64,000 nucleotides of DNA from Galdieria partita. Lineage: Eukaryota; Rhodophyta; Bangiophyceae; Galdieriales; Galdieriaceae. How positions within the stretch are numbered: position 1 is the first letter of the stretch; each line of letters opens with the position of its first letter. Location: the NCBI GenBank assembly GCA_025991245.1, contig BQMJ01000067.1:108457-172456 (forward strand). The letters are read 5' to 3'. The notes under the pieces are model-generated. The model was not told the origin of the DNA. It saw only the letters and a program-made list of their open reading frames with translations, and did no database searches. Made by a program: the position numbers and the translations under genes. Positions 24,115 to 33,918 of this stretch are shown piece after piece.

Positions 24115-27110
24115 AATAAAGTTTCCTTGTAGAATTTTTCTTATTTGAATTTCAACAAGAAATCTTTTGAAAATTGCATATAGAGGTCTTTGATTCTTTT
24201 TGAGTATTGTCAAAACCGTTTATTCGTTTGGCCTTAGACTTCAATGCCTGGGCTTTAACCTTGAGGTTTATGTGGCTTAAGAAAGGTACGTTTTCAGTCC
24301 CAATTTATGTACTTTGCAGCTTAGAATCTTTCTGAGAACTGTTAATCTTATGTTTTGGTCTGTATGAAGGTATATAATATGTGTAATATCGTGAATAAAC
24401 AGCCGAAGCAATGAGGCTCCTAGTTGTCTTTGAGTTTGAATACTTGTCCCTTGTCGATGTCTTGTAATGTTGTTAAGAATCCTCGTTTTTACTTCAGTCA
24501 TCGAGGTCCTTACTTACATTCAAAATTGATTCTGTGTTGATTGAACATCCTGCCGGTTTCTTATTCGTCAGTTTATGTCTAGTAAAGGTCTGATTTTCCA
24601 AATGGAGAGAAGAGACCGCCCTTGACAACTGAGCTGCGAACTTCAAAAGCTACTCCTGCTCTGCAAAAAAGCACAATTAGACCCACTTTGTTCGTAGAAA
24701 AAGTCTTTGTGCCATGTTTGCTTGTTTCCTTATTGCCTTTACCTGCGGATAGCACTTGGAGTGCAAAAGACCAAGAGTTCATCTTTGGACAATTCAAAGC
24801 CAGAACTGGAAAGAAGAAACGAATTTCTGGAAAAGCTTTGACAAGCGAGAGGATGTGCTACGAATGGAAAATGGGAGCTTTTTGGAAAGAATTACCGTAG
24901 CTTTGAGTATGCTTTGTTCTACAGATAAGAATAGTGTTAAAGAGGATATTTCTGGAACAGTAACATTGTCGACTCCTTTTAACCTGAGAGAGTTGTATAA
25001 ACATACTTATGGAAAGATTTATTTTACTGAGATTAACGAAAACATAAAGCAAACTAAATAGATAGTTTGATAAATATCCAAAGTATTGTAAAAACTAAAG
25101 CAAAGGAAGATATATTCTCTACAAAAACAAACCTTGATCACTAAGATAAGGTAGACCAGTACATATTGAATTGATAAAGTGCAGAGATCTTGAAAAATGT
25201 TGTATTTGAAGCAAGTTGTCTAGTAAAGGATTGAATGAATGAGATGAAATAAAAAAGATTGTCCAAGGATACATCAAATTTAGTGAACATATCCATAATT
25301 TAAGGCTGTTTTGGCAAATAGTTTGAAACCGAATTTAAAAACATGATTGATTAAGTTTTGTCAATCACGCTAGTTCTATGTTTTCATTTCAGTTCTTTTA
25401 TCGATATTCACTATCTGTATATAGATTGTTTGCTAAGAAATGAGCATAGTGAAGGAAAGGCGAATATAACTCTTTCAATCAGTTGCTACTCAAAGAGAAT
25501 TTCCTGAATTATTCTGTTAATTGGTGAATTTTGCTCGGAAGATCAAGAATTCTAAAGAAAGTTGTTGGTTTTTAGGACTTTGTATACTCAAAAGACAGTA
25601 AATTAACCGTTATCCTTTCATTCTATTTCACGTGTCATTGAAGCTTTTCTTGCTTTAAAATTTTTTTGGTAAAAATTTGAACCCCTAACAGTATGTAACA
25701 GAGTATGGAATAGAAAGAGAATAGATTCATTTTTATTCCTCGAATAGTGAAAAGTAGCAAAAAGTAACAACGGAAAAGGCCAAGAAATTGCAAAATAGAA
25801 ATCATCGTGCAGTATACTACACAAGGAAAAGCCACTGAGTAACAATTGAATTCAAACTATAGTCGAACTTTATTTTTTACCACAAAAGGAAAAAAACAGT
25901 AGTATTAGAAAAAAGAGGAACAAGAAATCAGCTGCTTTCTAATATATGAACAAGAAAGCCTATCTGATGAATGAGTCTCTTAATTCCATTATTCTTAAAA
26001 AATAAAAATTGAACAAGAAAGTTATGTCATAGCAGTACATATTGAGAAGCCGACAAAGTGATTCTAAGTTTAACCCTGTTGAGAATAGATAAAAAGAGAC
26101 TCAAAGTTTCTGCCAAAACACAACTTCTCTTTGGGGAATTCAAGAAGACTACCAGTGTAATAGCCATCATAATCTTCATCATAGCCATTTTAGTGTCGTC
26201 AACGGGATATAATGTAGTATACTTGGAGCTTGCAGAAATGATTCAACTCGAATGAATTTGGCAATCAACAATTTTAAACGTACTTCTATGTAAAATGGAT
26301 TCGAAACATCCTTATAAATAAGAATTGGGTTTCAACTCAAATTCGTTCGACATAATTGCCCAAATGGATACAAATATAGTAGAATTGGGACCATAGACAG
26401 ATGAGTTTTGATTCACAAGAACAATTCAAGCATAGAATAGAAGCACAAAAGAAGCTGCATATTTACTCAATTCACTTTGTTGGAGAGTAGCATTGTGATG
26501 TGTAAAGATTCAAGATTCAATGGACAAAGTAAATTAATTGCGCTTCAAATGATGATACTGCCTCAAAGCAAATCGATAATTTCGACAAAGATGCCTAAAG
26601 CGTCAAACAGTGGGTTCGAACGAGAAACTTTTCAAGACCAAACGTTGCCATCAAGTCCTGCTAGTATTGGTCGTAAACTTTCAATGACTTGAAGCTTGAG
26701 TTCCATAAAGCTTGAAAAATAGTTGTCTTTAGTCCAAGTTCACGTTGAACGTACCTCACCTTGGGACATTGTTGAAAACTGTTGCTCTTTATTTTCTGGT
26801 AAGTTTAAAGGCTTTTTTACTATGTAGAGTACTGTAAAAAAAAGTCGACGTAAAAAGCTTACAATTGTTTTTAAAGTTTGAACCCTGTTCCTTATACAGT
26901 CTTGTAGTGTAACTTGGTTTTTCAAGTCCAACTATTCTACAAAGAAGAGTCTTGTGAATTGTCGTTATGAAACCTCTTTTTTGTCACACTCATCAAGGTC
27001 TTTTGAAGCACTCGGAGTACATTCTGAGTTTATTCGTGTCTTCTTCAAACAACCAGTTCCTTTATTTGTGAGTTTATGACCATTAAAGTCTCTTATCCAA
27101 CTGGAAAGGA
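24115..27110 (+). repeat. Subtelomeric ~3-kb repeat, copy 1
   Basis: This segment matches 45,825-48,800 in the same orientation, nearly base for base over long runs with scattered substitutions and small indels. Shared anchors include gaaatcttttgaaaattgca near 24,158, the block around 24,560-24,900, and ttcctttatttgtgagttta near 27,058. It contains short ORFs that differ between copies by stops and shifts (for example a 101-codon frame at 24,756 that stops earlier in copy 2), so no gene is called. A short block near 24,565 is echoed again near 27,066, so the unit has internal duplication. Confidence 0.8.
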
Positions 27111-27323
27111 GAGAGGAACAACTACAGTGCGAAATTCAAAAGTGGCAAAAATCACCGAAGCATTTTTGTTGCTTGGCTGTGGAGTGAAAATGAATGGAAA
27201 GTTCACAGCATTTTTCAGTTTGAAAGCAAGATTCAAGCACTTTTACAAATTTGTAGACCATGTCTGGTAAAGTAAAACAGTGACTATTGTAACTCTACAA
27301 GGGTAAATTCTCTATCAGCTCTT

Positions 27324-27648
27324 TTACATACAACACTTTAACAATTCGTGTACAATTAACTTGTAGCATCTCAAAACGTACACTATTCCATCGTTTCCAC
27401 TTCCTGTATCTCCTTCCCAACCAAATGTATAGTGAAAAGGCCCAGGTCCAGTTGCTGTGCTAGAAGGAGATCCTCCGTACACTGTTCCAGAAGCTCCATT
27501 TCCACCTCAAGAGGCACCTAATCCTCCTGCTATCCAGGAGCTCGTTACTCCGGGCTTTACGAGAAGAGGGAGAGGAGGAGAATCACGACCATCGAGAGCT
27601 GTTTTCAAAAGCTGCCTATAAATATTATTCTTGGGGCAATGTGGTGGG
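27324..27648 (-). pseudogene. Remnant of a glycine-rich fibre-type protein C-terminus
   Basis: The minus strand reads about 90 coding-like residues ending in a stop at 27,324-27,326, interrupted once by an in-frame TGA near 27,508. The composition is that of phage and virus fibre tips: WIAGGLGAS, then GGNGASGTVYGGSPSS, TGPGPFHYTFGWEGD and GIVYVLRCYK, reminiscent of Gly-rich domains ending in G-I/V-V-I-V-R-Y. No start was found, and the upstream part runs into the plus-strand membrane-protein gene. I regard it as the left-hand remnant of the element. Confidence 0.5.
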
Positions 27649-28176
27649 CAATTTTCTGAGTATTCATTTCAAAAAAAGTACAAAGTAAAAAAAACGAAGG
27701 AAAGACATTGGAAAAGAATTGGAGCTGTTTTCGTCATATCCATTTGTGTCATTGTATTGATTCTCATAGGCTATGCTTTGTTTTTCACTCCACCAGCATT
27801 GGTTATGTTCGGACAATCACCTTATTTATTTTCTGATTTCGAAATGAAGAACTTAATTCAAGACATCAACAAATACAAATGGGTCAAAAAATCTTCTTTA
27901 ACTAACATAGCCACACTCGATGATTTCAAGGAATATGTTAGAGTTCAGAAACCGTTCTTAGGAAAGGGTTATAAATTAGGAGGACCCATCAAGAATCTTG
28001 GAAGGACATTTCTCAAGGGAAGTAGAAGTCGAAGTAGTTTTTTAAATTCATTTGATTCTCCCAATAATCTGCACCTTCCGGAGTGTGATTGTGTTCGAAC
28101 ATCAAATAATTTTGAATTTCTTGAATTGCATTTTCTAGTGATTCATTATCGTTGTATCCGTCTATCAACCTTCTAA
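27631..28176 (+). CDS. Small membrane-anchored protein of the virus-like element
   Basis: A 181-residue frame of no recognised family. A basic N-terminus (KKYKVKKTKERHWKR) precedes one strong transmembrane helix at ~30-53 (VFVISICVIVLILIGYALFF), predicting a type II or tail-out membrane protein. The last ~55 residues overlap the minus-strand gene at 28,013-28,468 in antisense and look less protein-like (many Ser, Arg), so the true C-terminus may have been lost or extended by a rearrangement. Membrane anchoring is seen; a virion or surface role is inferred from its neighbours. Confidence 0.45.
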   Translation: MGQCGGQFSEYSFQKKYKVKKTKERHWKRIGAVFVISICVIVLILIGYALFFTPPALVMFGQSPYLFSDFEMKNLIQDINKYKWVKKSSLTNIATLDDFKEYVRVQKPFLGKGYKLGGPIKNLGRTFLKGSRSRSSFLNSFDSPNNLHLPECDCVRTSNNFEFLELHFLVIHYRCIRLSTF

Positions 28177-28468
28177 ATGTGTCTCTAAGCATAGGATTTT
28201 TTTCGTTTTCCAGGTAATCCAGTGCATTGTGTAAATAAGCTAGAAATTCTTGTTTCTCTTCTGGTGAAGAATCGCTGTCATCAGCATAGGAAGGCCATTG
28301 AGTAACTGCATTGAGCATTCTGTAGGGATTCTTTAGAGAAGCGAATATTTTCAAAGTCGTAGAATTGTACCGGGTTGGATCTGTTAAAAGAATATAATCT
28401 TCTACGGAATTATTAAGATCGTTTAATTGATCTCCATCAAACAAATAATCTCGCGGAGTTTGATCCAT
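28013..28468 (-). CDS. Acidic hypothetical protein
   Basis: 151 residues, intronless, very acidic (DDSDSSPEEK, GYNDNESLENAIQEIQ) and predicted helical, with no membrane segment or known motif. The ATG is 32 bp from the divergent endonuclease ATG, so the two share a promoter. I do not recognise the family. Even composition and a clean frame support it being a real gene. Confidence 0.5.
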   Translation of the reverse strand: MDQTPRDYLFDGDQLNDLNNSVEDYILLTDPTRYNSTTLKIFASLKNPYRMLNAVTQWPSYADDSDSSPEEKQEFLAYLHNALDYLENEKNPMLRDTFRRLIDGYNDNESLENAIQEIQNYLMFEHNHTPEGADYWENQMNLKNYFDFYFP

Positions 28469-28500
28469 GTCTTCTGATTTTTAAGAATACAATAAAAAAT

Positions 28501-28875
28501 ATGAAGAGATTTCCTTTTCCTCAAAGACATAGTCGTACCGAAAATTATTGCAGAGAAATATTTGAAAAGCTGTTGGAGAAACCTTTTCCTAGTTGTCGTC
28601 CAGATTTTCTTAAGAATCCGGAAACTGGAAGGAATCTTGAATTGGATGGTTATAGCAGCGAGCTGAAGTTAGCTTTTGAGTATCAAGGAATTGGGCATTA
28701 TGAGTACAATAGGAAATTACATAGAAATAAATCTAATTTTCTCAAGCAAAAGAAACGTGGTGCTGTCAAAAAAACTTTGTGTAAAGAAGTTGGAATAAAA
28801 CTTATTGAAATTCCTTACAAAATTCATCCTTCTCAGCTTGAGGAATTTATTAAATACCATTTGAATAAAATATGA
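28501..28875 (+). CDS. Vsr-like / giant-virus-type endonuclease
   Basis: 124 residues, complete and intact. The core LELDGYSSELKLAFEYQGIGHYE is the PD-(D/E)XK-like signature seen in small endonuclease-like proteins of large DNA viruses and in Vsr-type repair nucleases (an acidic residue, then A-F-E-Y-Q-G-x-x-H-Y). It is followed by the usual K-x-x-x-C-x-x-x-G-I-x-L-I-x-I-P-Y strand (LCKEVGIKLIEIPYK). Such proteins are found as free-standing homing-type nucleases. The start sits behind an A-rich leader (aataaaaaat), as in other genes of the element. Its 3' end overlaps the convergent kinase remnant by 26 bp. Confidence 0.65.
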   Translation: MKRFPFPQRHSRTENYCREIFEKLLEKPFPSCRPDFLKNPETGRNLELDGYSSELKLAFEYQGIGHYEYNRKLHRNKSNFLKQKKRGAVKKTLCKEVGIKLIEIPYKIHPSQLEEFIKYHLNKI

Positions 28876-29895
28876 GATAGTCGATGAATTCTTTTTCATC
28901 GCGTTCTAATTGAGCTATGTCTCTAATTTTCCATGGAATTTCTTCAGGAAATCCAAAAACAATGCAATATTTCAATGCTATAATATTACATCTTTCGAAT
29001 GATAAATTTCCTTCCATGTCGCTGTAAATTTTTTCTCGGGCTTGTCTATAAGTGGGGCAGTCGAAGTATCGAGGTTGCTTGATATTTCCTTTTTGTGACT
29101 TTCTTTCCTTGGGAACAGCATCGAATAATGGCATGTCCAATAGCTCTCGAGTTGTTTTCCTATTTTTTTCTTCAGCTAGAGTTACGAATAGAAATTCTTC
29201 TTCTTCCTTGCTTAAATTGGCAAGCGGTGGATTTTCAAAATAGTAGCTGTTACGGAAACTTCCTCTACTCAAATAGTAAAACAGCAAATTGCCGATGCAC
29301 CAAACATCCAATTTCTCATTGGGTACTTTGCTTCTATCCCTATCGTACTTTGGAGGAATAATGTCTTTGTTCATGATTTCCCACTGAGGAGTTGCACCAA
29401 ACATCCCCTTGGGGCAGCTGTATCCAAAATCTATGAGGATGCCTTGTTTATTTTCTTTATCAACCAGTATACTGTCCATCTTCAAATCGTTGTGTAAAAT
29501 GTTTTGGTCATGTATAATTCCGCTACTGTTCGAACTACATCGTACAAAACATCTATGACTTGCTGTTTTTTGGTGTCTTTGCGCAAACAAAAACGATCGA
29601 AACATTTATAGTACTTTTTGAAAGAAAGTCCAAATCGTTCAAATGACTTCCTTCTTTTTCTTCTTAGATCATCTAGAAGATCTGTCATTTTTTCTTGCAT
29701 ATCTATGACTTCCATCAATTTACAGCAATTGCTGCTGTTCTGAACAGCTTGCAAAACATCTAGTTCTCGGAAGATGGATGTACCCTCGGAGTCCTTGTAA
29801 AACATTTTTATGCATTGATTCTCTGGATCTATTGGATTGGGAATAACTTCCGCAAACGATCCTTTGCCAAGTGATCTTTTGCATCTGCCTCCCAT
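28850..29895 (-). pseudogene. Protein kinase split by a one-base frameshift
   Basis: Two overlapping frames together make one eukaryotic-type kinase of about 345 residues. The upstream frame (29,895 to ~29,500) has the glycine loop LGKGSFAEV, the ATP-binding Lys in CIKMF and the helix-C Glu in FRELDVLQ. The downstream frame (~29,515 to 28,850) has the catalytic loop LHNDLKMDS, the metal-binding LIDFGYS and the helix-F motif KLDVWCIG. The shift is a -1 (or a one-base loss) near 29,500. In the catalytic loop the usual Asn is Ser, so activity may already have been altered. No canonical slippery heptamer is seen, which favours mutation over programmed frameshifting. Confidence 0.7.
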
Positions 29896-29932
29896 TTTTT
29901 ATGTTATCAATTATCTATAACACAGCGCATTC

Positions 29933-30538
29933 CTAGTCTCCAGAATACTTGTTTTCAATCAATTTTCCAACCGGACATGAAATTGGATAATAAATATCTA
30001 TCACGTGCTTGGAAATTCCACACAACTCACTACCTGGAGATGTCAATGTTCCTCCATTGTAATATTTGCCTTTCAATTTGTAATTGCTGTCAATTTGATA
30101 GTAGTACACCACTAGATAGGAACAATATGGATAAGCTAGACATATGCATTGATCACTTTGGCACTTCCCAAATTTTGGATGCAGTGGATTCATGATTGTC
30201 GATCCATCAGGTAGAAGAGCATAGGGAAGCGAAGATACATTATATTCATTTGGAAACGAGCATCCTTGTGTACTTGGATCGTGGGATAGTATGTCCGCTT
30301 CTGAAGTTGGACATTCTATCTTTTTTCCAGAAGCTAAAGATAGAACACACTGTCCAGGTTCGCAATAATCTAATGGAGTCACGTTGGTACTTTCATCTGC
30401 CATCAATTGTGATATTGGGGTATTCCATAAGAAAGCTAATCCTACCCCCCAAATGAATAGGATTATTCCAACAACAATAAGACTCAGATATTTGTCAACA
30501 AAGCAATTTTTATTCCATTCAACAAACACATTCACCAT
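29933..30538 (-). CDS. Cys-rich membrane-anchored ectodomain protein
   Basis: 201 residues with one transmembrane helix near the N-terminus (~20-39, LIVVGIILFIWGVGLAFLW), then a ~160-residue domain with many cysteines (CEPGQC, CQSDQCICLAYPYC, SCPVGK) and possible N-glycosylation sites (NVT, NVS). The layout suggests a disulphide-bonded surface or virion membrane protein. No family was recognised. It is intact and in the same orientation as the flanking kinase and 227-residue genes. Confidence 0.5.
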   Translation of the reverse strand: MVNVFVEWNKNCFVDKYLSLIVVGIILFIWGVGLAFLWNTPISQLMADESTNVTPLDYCEPGQCVLSLASGKKIECPTSEADILSHDPSTQGCSFPNEYNVSSLPYALLPDGSTIMNPLHPKFGKCQSDQCICLAYPYCSYLVVYYYQIDSNYKLKGKYYNGGTLTSPGSELCGISKHVIDIYYPISCPVGKLIENKYSGD

Positions 30539-30568
30539 CCTTGTGATGTTCTTTTCTTTTCCTTCTTT

Positions 30569-31252
30569 TTAATGCTCGTCTTCAACAGCCAAGCAATTGA
30601 AGAGCACGGATGGATTGGAGTTACCATAAGCTCTTTCTCTTCTATCCTTAACTAGAAAACGAGTGAGTAATCGAGTAAAACTAACTTTGTAATTTCGATT
30701 GACAAACAGCGATAACCCTAAAACAACTGTTCCTTCGACTTCATAACGATCCTTTTCGAATAAGTCTTCAACGCTGTATCCATTTCCTTCATAGTCTACT
30801 ATCTTCACAAATTGAGAAATGTTTCTTTCATTTACATATATAATGTTTTCTTTGTTGGCTCGGTGTTCCACGTTCATGGCTATCGCTTTTATAATTTTCT
30901 TAACATCATCTTTGATTTTAGAGTCATAATCCATCTTCTTAGCTTTATCACATATGGCATCTTGAAGATTCTCTATCCTCTCTCTATCTTCATCGCTCAT
31001 CACGATTCTAATAGAGGGTTCTGTTTGCTCCTTTCCAGTAAATCTTGTCATTTTGACGTTGTTGATTTCCAAATTAAACGGAATTCTAGAATCTTGCTGT
31101 GACGAGTCAGCACTATCATTGTCCGTATCATTGTTGTAACGAAGTTCCACATATTCTCCAAGATTGTTCTTTTGAGATTTAATATTATCTAAATCGAACT
31201 CAATCTTATCCAAATTAAAGTTATTCAACGAAACATTGTACAGCTTCTTCAT
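30569..31252 (-). CDS. Hypothetical protein of the virus-like element
   Basis: 227 residues, intact, soluble-looking, with mixed alpha/beta composition: acidic first third, basic last third (RLLTRFLVKDRRERAYG). No family recognised. Its upstream region is notable: reading on the minus strand there is the 27-bp palindrome, then TCGAAGTCTTTATAAG, then a G-rich run, then ATG. The same order is found in front of the recombinase gene, so the two may be co-regulated. Confidence 0.5.
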   Translation of the reverse strand: MKKLYNVSLNNFNLDKIEFDLDNIKSQKNNLGEYVELRYNNDTDNDSADSSQQDSRIPFNLEINNVKMTRFTGKEQTEPSIRIVMSDEDRERIENLQDAICDKAKKMDYDSKIKDDVKKIIKAIAMNVEHRANKENIIYVNERNISQFVKIVDYEGNGYSVEDLFEKDRYEVEGTVVLGLSLFVNRNYKVSFTRLLTRFLVKDRRERAYGNSNPSVLFNCLAVEDEH

Positions 31253-31297
31253 TTTTCCCTCTCAGTGATTCTCCCCAAATCCCCCTTTCCCCCAAGG

Positions 31298-31306
31298 CTT
31301 ATAAAG
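31298..31306 (-). promoter_or_regulatory. TATA-like element upstream of the 227-residue gene
   Basis: CTTTATAAG on the minus strand, 46 bp before the ATG at 31,252, just inside the palindrome side and followed by a G-rich run. It matches the position of a TATA box for this gene. Confidence 0.4.
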
Positions 31307-31316
31307 ACTTCGAGCT

Positions 31317-31343
31317 CTCATCTAGATGGTTCATCTAGATGAG
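31317..31343. repeat. 27-bp palindrome, site A (core GTT)
   Basis: Two perfect 12-bp inverted arms, CTCATCTAGATG and CATCTAGATGAG, flank the trinucleotide GTT. A second copy with core AAC lies at 39,576. The shape fits either a tyrosine-recombinase crossover site or an operator shared by element genes. It overlaps the last codons of the cyclin remnant. Confidence 0.75.
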
Positions 31344-31899
31344 ATCCCAGATTGCAAGCTCCAGGATTTCTTCGTTTTAGGATCTTCTTTTCATTCCACT
31401 TCCTAGCTGCAATTATATCTCCTCCAGATAAAATTCTAGGGGAAAACGGAATGGCTTGGAGAACTCTGTCCTTGTAGTTCAAAAAAGATTCGGTAAATAG
31501 AAGATTGTGTAGAAAACATCTAGCTATAATTTTTTCGTCTCCATCCTTACATACAGCTTCCAATAGAGACCATCATTCTGACTTGGTATGTGGTAGTCGA
31601 GTTTCTTCCAAATGAATATTTCTTCTGAAATGTCTTGTTCTAAAGTACATGCTCCATCCGTGTAATACACTAACGAAGAAAAGGGTATACTGGTTGATTT
31701 AATGTATTTCACAGCCAGTGATAAACAGCATACACCTTGTAAACTGTAATGTTTCGGGCTTTGGAGTACCTATTTTCGATATAAAAGTGTCTAATAACTG
31801 AACTGACAAGTGCAGAGTTTCTGGACATAGAACATATTCCTCAGATAGTTCCATCATCCATTCAATTAGCACTCGTCTCCAATGTTTAGGAAGTTCCAT
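31318..31899 (-). pseudogene. Viral-type cyclin with two compensating frame breaks
   Basis: Three overlapping minus-strand frames together read as a short cyclin (~190 residues). Frame 1 (31,899 to ~31,705) is the cyclin box start: RRVLIEWMMELSEEYVL, ETLHLSVQLLDTFIS and LQFTRCMLFI. Frame 2 (~31,708 to 31,560) continues AVKYIKST, then VYYTDGACTLEQDI and KKLDYHIPSQ. Frame 3 (to 31,318) is the second fold: FLHNLLFTESFLNYK and ARKW. A +1 shift near 31,706 and a -1 shift near 31,565 restore the original frame. Introns do not explain the breaks because no donor/acceptor pair fits. The start is 41 bp from the divergent E2 start. Confidence 0.7.
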
Positions 31900-31940
31900 T
31901 TGTGAGTAAAATTCTAAGATTACAAAAAAAGAAAAGAAAG

Positions 31941-32468
31941 ATGAACAATAACAGCTGTTCTAGAATTCATAGAGATATCTTAGAACTTCTAATGGATACC
32001 AAAAAATCTTTCGTAGAGTATAAGCTAGTAGGAGATCCATTTGATTCATTTCAATTACATGGAACAGTTGAAGTATCCTTTATGGGTCCTACATGCACTC
32101 CCTACGAAGATATTTGGCATACTATCGAAATTTATAACTTGAATGACCATCCATATCATCCTCCTAAAGTTAGATTTAACAGTTTTATTGTTCACTTGAA
32201 CGTCTATCCAGGCTCTAATATAATTTGCATGAATATTCTGGATAATGAATGGAATTCAGTTTACACCTTCAAAAATATAATCGAGTACATTTTTCTTCTG
32301 TTGCAAGAACCCAACGAATCTAGTCCGGCCAATTCTGACTTAGCCAAACTATCTAATGAAAAACTAAGAGAAATTATGTTAGCTAATGTATCTCCTTCTT
32401 TCACTACTACTGCTACAACAGAAACGTCAGAGGAAGAATGGAGCTGTGAGAGCGAAGAAGAAGTGTAA
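31941..32468 (+). CDS. CDC34-like ubiquitin-conjugating enzyme (E2)
   Basis: 175 residues from the first ATG, intact. The UBC fold covers ~6-150: MGPTCTPYEDIWHTIEI, YHPPKVRFNS, the active-site loop with Cys96 in NIICMNIL, then W-N-S-V-Y-T, LLLQEPNESSPANSD. The usual HPN motif is HLN (H85, N87 retained; Pro replaced by Leu). The EPN..SPAN run and the acidic tail (EEEWSCESEEEV) resemble CDC34/UBE2R, although the CDC34 acidic insertion near the active site is absent. E2 enzymes transfer ubiquitin, and CDC34 works with SCF ligases at the G1/S transition. E2s occur in several large DNA viruses. The link to cell-cycle control is inference, helped by the neighbouring cyclin. Confidence 0.8.
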   Translation: MNNNSCSRIHRDILELLMDTKKSFVEYKLVGDPFDSFQLHGTVEVSFMGPTCTPYEDIWHTIEIYNLNDHPYHPPKVRFNSFIVHLNVYPGSNIICMNILDNEWNSVYTFKNIIEYIFLLLQEPNESSPANSDLAKLSNEKLREIMLANVSPSFTTTATTETSEEEWSCESEEEV

Positions 32469-32655
32469 ATAGGAAATATAATGCTATCAAACTCAACATC
32501 TGAATGAAACCAAGTGTGCACTGCGAAAAATCAATACTATTAACCTTTCTTTTTAGGTTCTCTTTGTTTCCTTTCTGTTTCAATAACAGTGTCTTTAATT
32601 TCTTATTGGCATTATTGTTTGTACTTTCTTTTGTTTCTTTCATTTTTTCTTTTTT

Positions 32656-32859
32656 TTATATTGTTGCTGAGTCGCTTCCATCTTTAGTTTCTCCCAGTAT
32701 ATTGAATGGAAAAATATTCAAATTCTTCAAAACAAGTACAAGTAAAGTTCGAACAATAATCAAAATGACGAGTTGGAAGAAAATATCAAAATAGTACTGC
32801 CTTTGTATTTCTCCTAATCTGCTGTCAATTTCATTGTACTCGTCTTCCATTTTATTCAA
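32656..32859 (-). CDS. Small single-span membrane protein
   Basis: 67 residues: an acidic N-terminal helix (MEDEYNEIDSRLGEIQ) and one strong transmembrane segment (~26-46, IFFQLVILIIVRTLLVLVL). No family recognised. Orientation agrees with the surface-protein cluster to its right, and it converges on the E2 gene. The antisense frame is also open but is poly-Phe/Ser and less convincing. Confidence 0.4.
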   Translation of the reverse strand: MNKMEDEYNEIDSRLGEIQRQYYFDIFFQLVILIIVRTLLVLVLKNLNIFPFNILGETKDGSDSATI

Positions 32860-32981
32860 TTTCTTCAGTAGGATCTTTGTTTTCCTTTTTCCTCAATAGG
32901 CACAGCTGTCATTATCTTTTTTTTATTTTATTTGGGAGAAATACAACACACATGGTCTGGAAAAAAAAGTGTTTTTCAAAA

Positions 32982-33479
32982 TTACTTTTTTAGATTAATT
33001 TCTTGATTTATTCGCATTTTGTGCTGTTTTCCACCAGTTGGTCGCAACACCACCCTCTCCTTTCCGCCTATGAAATACTCCGGAGCGGTGGTTTTGATAG
33101 TCTTACCATAATATGTTTGCGTCGCTTATGCTTTTGTCGCTTTTATTTGAGTATTCAGTTAATATGTCGCTGGAATTTTGGGATTCAACGGTAATGGCTG
33201 TTTGGTTAGATATATAGTTGGCTGTATCAGTTTCGAACACAAGGTATGTTCCGACAGGAATATAGGTACCTCCATTAGTAAATTCTGTGTCAGTTGTCTG
33301 TACTACTCCCTGATGAAACAGAAAAGCCACTATTTTATTATCTAATACTGATCGGAATAAGATTTGATTTTTGAAGAATAAGATTGGTAGGATTCGTGTA
33401 GAAAATAATTCCAAACAATTACAGCAATTGAAGCTAATGAAACGACAATTGAAGAAACCGAATTGAATGAAAACAGCAT
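32982..33479 (-). pseudogene. Small membrane protein a, frameshifted
   Basis: The frame from ATG 33,477-33,479 gives an N-terminal membrane helix (SIVVSLASIAVIVWNYF) and then a stop near 33,345. The continuation, in the -1 frame, is a small domain containing GTYIPVGTYLVFETDTANYI. Beyond its stop at 33,103 a third frame is still coding-like (YYGKTIKTTAPEYFIGGK ... stop at 32,982) and may be a separate gene. It shows the same plan as the next two genes: membrane helix, linker, then a G-T-Y-L-containing domain. Confidence 0.5.
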
Positions 33480-33487
33480 TTTTTCTT

Positions 33488-33880
33488 TTAATTCGCATTT
33501 TTCACATTTTCCATTAGTTTAGAATTTAGTTTAACAATCATAGTATTATTAAATGTATTTGCAATGGTTGTATAGGCGGTGGTTGTATCTTTAATTTTGC
33601 TGATTTCTCCAATATAGCAGCAACGATTCTCTCTTTTTCCTATGCATATCAGATCTGTTCCATCACCAGAAACAGTGTAATAATTGTTGGGATTGTTTGT
33701 TTTGATTCCTCCATATAAATTAGTGTAGACTACAGGATATTCATAATTGGAAAGAGTGCTGTATATATTTTGGAGACTGTCATTGTTTTTTCTAGAGACA
33801 TTGTATGAAACAATTGTTAGAATGAAAGACAGCGAACATATTAGGATTACAGTTACAGATGCGTAAGTTTCTGGTTTCAT
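33488..33880 (-). CDS. Small membrane protein b
   Basis: 130 residues: N-terminal membrane helix (~8-27, VTVILICSLSFILTIVSY), then a small domain with NNYYTVSGDGTDLICIGK and paired cysteines. No known family. Its size, helix position and domain plan match the genes on either side, so the three probably arose by duplication. Confidence 0.5.
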   Translation of the reverse strand: MKPETYASVTVILICSLSFILTIVSYNVSRKNNDSLQNIYSTLSNYEYPVVYTNLYGGIKTNNPNNYYTVSGDGTDLICIGKRENRCCYIGEISKIKDTTTAYTTIANTFNNTMIVKLNSKLMENVKNAN

Positions 33881-33918
33881 GGGTATGGTTTACTTTATTA
33901 CATGTATCACGAAATGTC

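Noticed and set aside
24756-25061. 101-codon frame in repeat copy 1
   Set aside because: The matching frame in copy 2 is cut short, and a second frame over the same bases is equally conserved, so there is no sign of coding selection.
28850-29895. Programmed -1 frameshift in the kinase
   Set aside because: No X-XXY-YYZ slippery heptamer is seen at the shift, and other genes of the element carry similar single-base breaks, so mutation is simpler.
31318-31899. Introns explaining the cyclin frame changes
   Set aside because: The shifts are one base each over overlapping frames, and no donor/acceptor pair keeps the conserved residues.
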